Assembly: GCF_025420585.1 (NCBI RefSeq)
Contig: NZ_JAOEGB010000026.1
Location: forward strand, 61,509 to 125,508
Direction: 5' to 3'
Length of the DNA stretch: 64,000 nucleotides
Source: Planotetraspora sp. A-T 1434
GTDB lineage: Bacteria > Actinomycetota > Actinomycetes > Streptosporangiales > Streptosporangiaceae
Shown here: piece after piece, positions 60,685 to 64,000 of the stretch
Numbering within the stretch: position 1 is the first letter of the stretch
How the letters are laid out: every line of letters starts with the position of its first letter
Translations under genes and position numbers: made by a program
The notes under the pieces: generated by a model
Told to the model about the DNA's origin: nothing
The model's database searches: none
Seen by the model: the letters and a program-made list of their open reading frames with translations, nothing else

Positions 60685-61484
60685 TCCACACGTACGACAG
60701 GCCCGCGTACTGGCTGGAGCAACTCGTCCATCGCCCACAGCGGCGCCTCGACATCTGCGTACAGGTCTTCGCCTCGGCGATCGCCGCCTACAGGGCACCC
60801 TATGAGGCGTATGACCCGGACCTGGCACAAGTGTGGCCGGACCCGTACTCGCGGCCGGTACTCGAAAGCCTGTCGAGCTTGCTACCCCGGATAAGTGAAG
60901 CGGAGTTCAGCTATCAGGCCCCGGTGAGCTTCCGCGTCGTGCCCCGTGTCCTCATGAGCGCCAATCGCCTGGTATCCCGCGCATCCACGCTCGCGACCTC
61001 GATCGGGGCCCCGACGCGGCCTGTGCCGCCCTCGATGGTGACTCCTGTCCTGGACCAATATGTTGCCCTGTGGGCAGACCTCGCCCTGCTCGCCGACAAG
61101 ATGCATGCCGCCTTGCCGCGTAAGGGCGGCAGCCCGTCTCCGCTGCTGCACGAATCCGCCCTCGCCGTCGACCAAGCCCGCGGCCGGGCCCGCCGTACCC
61201 CCATGGTCCTGCACTACCGCTCCGAGTCCATCCTCCCCGACATCCCCGACGCGAAAGCTCAGGCGGCGCACGCCGCCGAAGCCGCGGGCCGGGACGCCGG
61301 CAGAGCGTTCGCCTGCCTCGCGATCGGGGCCCTCGCCGCAGCCGGCACCAACGATCGCGCGAACCCGTTGCAGTCGCTCCACGACCGAGTGCGGGCTCTC
61401 CTGAAGCGCTCCAACCAAGTTGAGGCTGCCCGTGAGCTCGCGGACGATTTCGAGTCCGAGATATCGCAACCGGAGGAAGCGTGA
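60681..61484 (+). CDS. Unknown protein coupled to kinase and lyase-like genes
   Basis: 267 residues, mostly helical, Ala/Arg-rich, no signal peptide or membrane segment. No family recognised. A YEAYDPDLAQVWPDPYSRPV stretch near the N-terminus and an Ala-rich helix (residues 195-225) stand out. Both ends overlap neighbours by 4 bp (ATGA and GTGA), so it is made with them in stoichiometric coupling, perhaps as a partner of the lyase-like protein. Confidence 0.65.
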   Translation: MIHTYDRPAYWLEQLVHRPQRRLDICVQVFASAIAAYRAPYEAYDPDLAQVWPDPYSRPVLESLSSLLPRISEAEFSYQAPVSFRVVPRVLMSANRLVSRASTLATSIGAPTRPVPPSMVTPVLDQYVALWADLALLADKMHAALPRKGGSPSPLLHESALAVDQARGRARRTPMVLHYRSESILPDIPDAKAQAAHAAEAAGRDAGRAFACLAIGALAAAGTNDRANPLQSLHDRVRALLKRSNQVEAARELADDFESEISQPEEA

Positions 61485-62977
61485 CCCTCACCCTGCGCGG
61501 CAAGCAGAGCTTCTCCCTGGAGTCCTTCGAGGCGGTAGCGTTCCATGGAGAGTCCGTCACGCTCAGCGAAGAAGCGCGGCAGTCGATCACCCGGGGCCAC
61601 GAGGCCTTCCAACGCTTCCTGGAGCAGAACGCAGGGAAGTTCATCTACAGCGTCACCAGCGGCAGCGGACCCGACGCCAAGAAGCAGTACTCCCTCGACG
61701 AGGCCCGTGCCCGGCTGGCGACGCAACCGTGGGCCAAGCTGTCCTTCGGAGGCCCCGACCTTCCCAGCTATGTGTCCCGCGGCACGATCTTCTGCCAGCT
61801 CGCGATCCTGATCGAAGGCCACACCGCGATGGACCCCCGCAAGGCGGAAGCCATCGCGCGAATGCTCGACGGCGACGTTCCCAGCCTGCCCGAGCGAGGA
61901 CTCACCGCCGGCGGCGAGCTGATGTCGCTGTTCACCTTGTTCGGCCACCTCACCCTCCAACCCGATGACGGGCTCGGAGCGGGCAACGGCGATAACGGAT
62001 CTCCCCTGAGCGCAGCGATGGCGGCCTGTGCCGCGATCTTGTCACCGCGCCGGCTCGCCTTCGTGGAGCGAGTCCTGGCCCTGCTGCTCACCGCGCTCGG
62101 CTGCACCGATCTCGCCGCGGCCGCGGCCACACAGAGGCACTGGGATGACGCGGACGAAACGGGCGCGCGGCGATTCGCCGAACTGGGCGGTGAGCCGTCC
62201 GGGCCCAATTCGCCGTCCGCGCTTGAACTGTTCGCTTCCGTCTTCTATCTCGTGAGTGCCGCACGACGCGCCGTCGCCAACCTTCAGGAGATCGCTGAAC
62301 TGTGCATGCACGAGCGCGGTTCCAACCCCTCGTATCTGCCCCCGTCCCCCCGTCACCCGTTCGGGCGCGTGATTTCGCACGGCGGGTACCACAACGCGCT
62401 TGTCGCACCAGCGCTCGACGAGATGGCCACTGCATGGACCAACCTGGGATCGATGCTGCACCTGTTGATCATCCGGGCTCATCAAGGGTGGGCGTCGGGA
62501 CTGCCCGACAGGCTTCTTCCGCCCGGAACCAACTACGTGACCGGGAGTTCCACAACATATCTTGAATACGTACCCAATGACTTCGTCGCTGAGATGCAAC
62601 GTCTCGCCCAGCCCACTCTTCTTAATCCGTGGGAGCTGGCGGCATCCACACAGGACGACGTCGGCATCCCCGCTCCACTTGCGTTCAGAATGGAGCGCCA
62701 GGTCGCCGCCTGCTTTGACGCAACCGTGGTCACCGCCGCCGTCACGGCCTCTCAAGCACTGTCATTGGGCAATACGCCTCTGGAGCGCGAACAGGGTGCG
62801 CTGCTTGATGCAATCCGAAAGCTGTTTCCCGTGGTATCCAGCCTACGCAATCTCGGCGACGAGCAAGCGAAAGCACTGGCATCGATGTCGGCCGCCATCG
62901 AAACGGGCGAAGGCCCGCTGGCGCCCTACACCATCCGGCCAACCACACCCTCAGGCTCCCTGACATCCGATCGCTAA
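61481..62977 (+). CDS. Histidine/phenylalanine ammonia-lyase-fold protein lacking the MIO serine
   Basis: 498 residues. The fold follows aromatic amino acid lyases: Tyr56 in YSVTSGSG (normally YGVNTGFG), the cofactor loop RGLTAGGEL at 139-147 (normally GSVGASGDL), and QDD at 391-393 before the long C-terminal helices (normally QED). The self-cyclising Ala-Ser-Gly reads Ala143-Gly144-Gly145 with one residue fewer, so the MIO electrophile should not form. It may be a lyase using another mechanism, a binding protein, or a dead copy; its place in a tight operon argues against decay. Confidence 0.8.
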   Translation: MTLTLRGKQSFSLESFEAVAFHGESVTLSEEARQSITRGHEAFQRFLEQNAGKFIYSVTSGSGPDAKKQYSLDEARARLATQPWAKLSFGGPDLPSYVSRGTIFCQLAILIEGHTAMDPRKAEAIARMLDGDVPSLPERGLTAGGELMSLFTLFGHLTLQPDDGLGAGNGDNGSPLSAAMAACAAILSPRRLAFVERVLALLLTALGCTDLAAAAATQRHWDDADETGARRFAELGGEPSGPNSPSALELFASVFYLVSAARRAVANLQEIAELCMHERGSNPSYLPPSPRHPFGRVISHGGYHNALVAPALDEMATAWTNLGSMLHLLIIRAHQGWASGLPDRLLPPGTNYVTGSSTTYLEYVPNDFVAEMQRLAQPTLLNPWELAASTQDDVGIPAPLAFRMERQVAACFDATVVTAAVTASQALSLGNTPLEREQGALLDAIRKLFPVVSSLRNLGDEQAKALASMSAAIETGEGPLAPYTIRPTTPSGSLTSDR

Positions 62978-63129
62978 CCCCCTCGAGAAGCACGCGGTTG
63001 TCCGCGATGATCGGCCGACCCGGCCGGCTGCTCGTTGATCGCAGCGCCGCCGTACCCGGCAGCGCACTCGGCGCCACCTGAGCACCTGCACTCATGAGCA
63101 GCCACCGATGCTCGTGGAGGGTAGTGACC

Positions 63130-63480
63130 ATGCGACCCCTGCGAGCACTGACCCGCTACGTCTCCCGATACGAGCGCGGAACTTTCGCCGCGTCGATCGT
63201 CGGCCCGTACGTGCTGATCGTCATCGCCGCGACCGTCTACGTGGAGATCGCCACACGTCAGCCGGGCAGCCAAGGTTTGGAAGCGCTCGTGCTGTTCGCG
63301 GTCACCTCTCCGACCTCGGAACTTCTCATGTTCCTGCCGCTCGGCTCATTGCCTGACCCGTTGTTCTCCCTGCTGATATTCACCGCCGCCGGACTGTTTC
63401 AGGCGTGGCTTCTCTGGCTGATTGCACGCGGACGCAGGAAGAACAAGGCCTCCGGCGGGGGCACTCCGGCTCCGGGATGA
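63130..63480 (+). CDS. Small membrane protein, SCO4225-like
   Basis: 116 residues with three hydrophobic segments (about 19-38, 50-70 and 78-101) and a basic C-terminus. VTSPTSELLMFLPLGSL between segments resembles actinomycete SCO4225-type membrane proteins (pattern memory). GGAGGG lies upstream of the ATG at 63130. The last codons (ASGGGTPAPG) come from a family B repeat, so the natural C-terminus may have been replaced. Confidence 0.65.
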   Translation: MRPLRALTRYVSRYERGTFAASIVGPYVLIVIAATVYVEIATRQPGSQGLEALVLFAVTSPTSELLMFLPLGSLPDPLFSLLIFTAAGLFQAWLLWLIARGRRKNKASGGGTPAPG

Positions 63481-63520
63481 TCAAGACCTGTCTCTGAAGG
63501 GCCGCTGGGTGGCTGAGGTG
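63448..63520 (+). repeat. Dispersed repeat, family B, copy 3 (partial)
   Basis: GCCTCCGGCGGGGGCACTCC, a TGATCAAG block and GCTGGGTGGCTGAGGTGGG parallel 41041-41125. It overlaps the end of the membrane-protein gene. Confidence 0.45.
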
Positions 63521-63587
63521 GGCCGGAGGTGGAGGCGTCCGCAGTATGCGCATGGATTGTCGCCCCTCCCTTCGTTACCGTGGTGAC

Positions 63588-63839
63588 GTGACTCTCCCTG
63601 TCGGCGGACCGGATCGGTCACCGGGTAGCGAGCCCGGCGACTTCTGGACGGGCTGGTGGACGTTCATAGGAGGCCCGCTCCTGATCATTCTCGGAGGGCA
63701 TGACCTGATTACGAGCGGCGGCAGCTTGTGGGGCTATGTGTCCAGTTTCACGCTCTTGATCGCCGGAGCTGTTCTTTGGCTGGAGCACGCGAAGATCGTA
63801 TGGGCGCACGTTCAGAAGTCCCGCCGACCTGACCGTTGA
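63588..63839 (+). CDS. Small membrane protein of unknown function
   Basis: 83 residues from the GTG at 63588 (an ATG at 63546 is possible). Two hydrophobic segments: FIGGPLLIILGGHDLITSGG and GYVSSFTLLIAGAVLWLEHA. Not recognised; no clear ribosome site. Confidence 0.45.
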   Translation: MTLPVGGPDRSPGSEPGDFWTGWWTFIGGPLLIILGGHDLITSGGSLWGYVSSFTLLIAGAVLWLEHAKIVWAHVQKSRRPDR

Positions 63840-63945
63840 TCGCGAACTTTACGTCAGCTTCACCGCAGCGTGTCGGACCCGCGCCGGAAGACGACCACCT
63901 TCCTTCCGACGCGGACCGACACCCGCAGGTCGCGCGTGGGGACCG

Positions 63946-64000
63946 TCAGACTTCTTCGACGCTGCTCGGCTCGCGCCGGGACAGGTCGATGCCGAGCTCC
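63946..64000 (-). CDS. C-terminal end of a gene entering from the right
   Basis: The last 17 codons read ELGIDLSRREPSSVEEV and stop at 63948-63946. Too short to identify. The 106 bp between this stop and the membrane-protein stop hold no gene. Confidence 0.3.
   Translation of the reverse strand, partial: ELGIDLSRREPSSVEEV

Noticed and set aside
1..64000. CRISPR arrays, rRNA genes and complete prophage
   Set aside because: No regularly spaced repeats, no rRNA sequence and no phage structural genes were seen.

Overview
The window is high-GC DNA with actinobacterial gene content: many GTG and TTG starts, dense winged-helix, MmyB-type XRE, PadR and GntR regulators, a Glu-Asp-Phe tRNA cluster, PspC, daunorubicin-type ABC pumps and pSAM2-like integrative-element genes. 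A filamentous actinomycete, perhaps a member of the Streptosporangiales, is my inference. No rRNA or CRISPR array was seen.

Layout. 1-7.8 kb is accessory and partly decayed: an amidase start, a regulator, two tandem six-cysteine secreted proteins, a prolyl oligopeptidase, and remnants of an oxidoreductase, two recombinases and an IS481 end. 7.8-17.1 kb looks like core chromosome: three tRNAs, a membrane metallophosphoesterase, a TetR-controlled DrrAB-type ABC pump, a zincin, MFS, PspC and acyl-CoA dehydrogenase genes, ending at an intact tRNA-Lys(TTT).

17.1-42.0 kb is a tandem array of islands at that tRNA. Its 3' part is repeated four more times (24194, 32867, 38941, 41968), always in the same orientation. 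Next to the junctions are paired short repeats that look like integrase arm sites, of three sequence types. Island 1 (17.16-24.24 kb) is a minimal integrative element (int-xis-rep, GntR regulators) with no recognisable transfer gene. Islands 2 and 3 (24.24-38.99 kb) have no integrase. They carry MFS, hydrolase, CutA and phosphotransferase genes, then a PadR/DUF1048/ABC/P450/PadR/DUF1048/DUF1048 cassette. Island 4 (38.99-42.01 kb) has a frameshifted integrase. Another island-type left end begins after 42.01 kb.

42-52 kb is pseudogene-rich: a decayed regulator/oxidoreductase pair between direct repeats, an intact carbamoyltransferase beside broken StrR-like and ketosynthase-III-like genes, PadR regulation, and an XRE regulator divergent from a type I methionine aminopeptidase.

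52-63 kb is a coherent uptake and catabolism locus. On the minus strand a lipoprotein, two permeases and a fused double ATPase form a peptide/nickel-type ABC importer. Divergently, an IclR regulator is followed by four genes whose stops and starts overlap: an ADP-ribosylglycohydrolase-family enzyme, a PfkB kinase, an unknown protein, and a protein with the histidine/phenylalanine ammonia-lyase fold whose MIO-forming Ala-Ser-Gly reads Ala-Gly-Gly. This last locus is the best candidate for an undescribed system.
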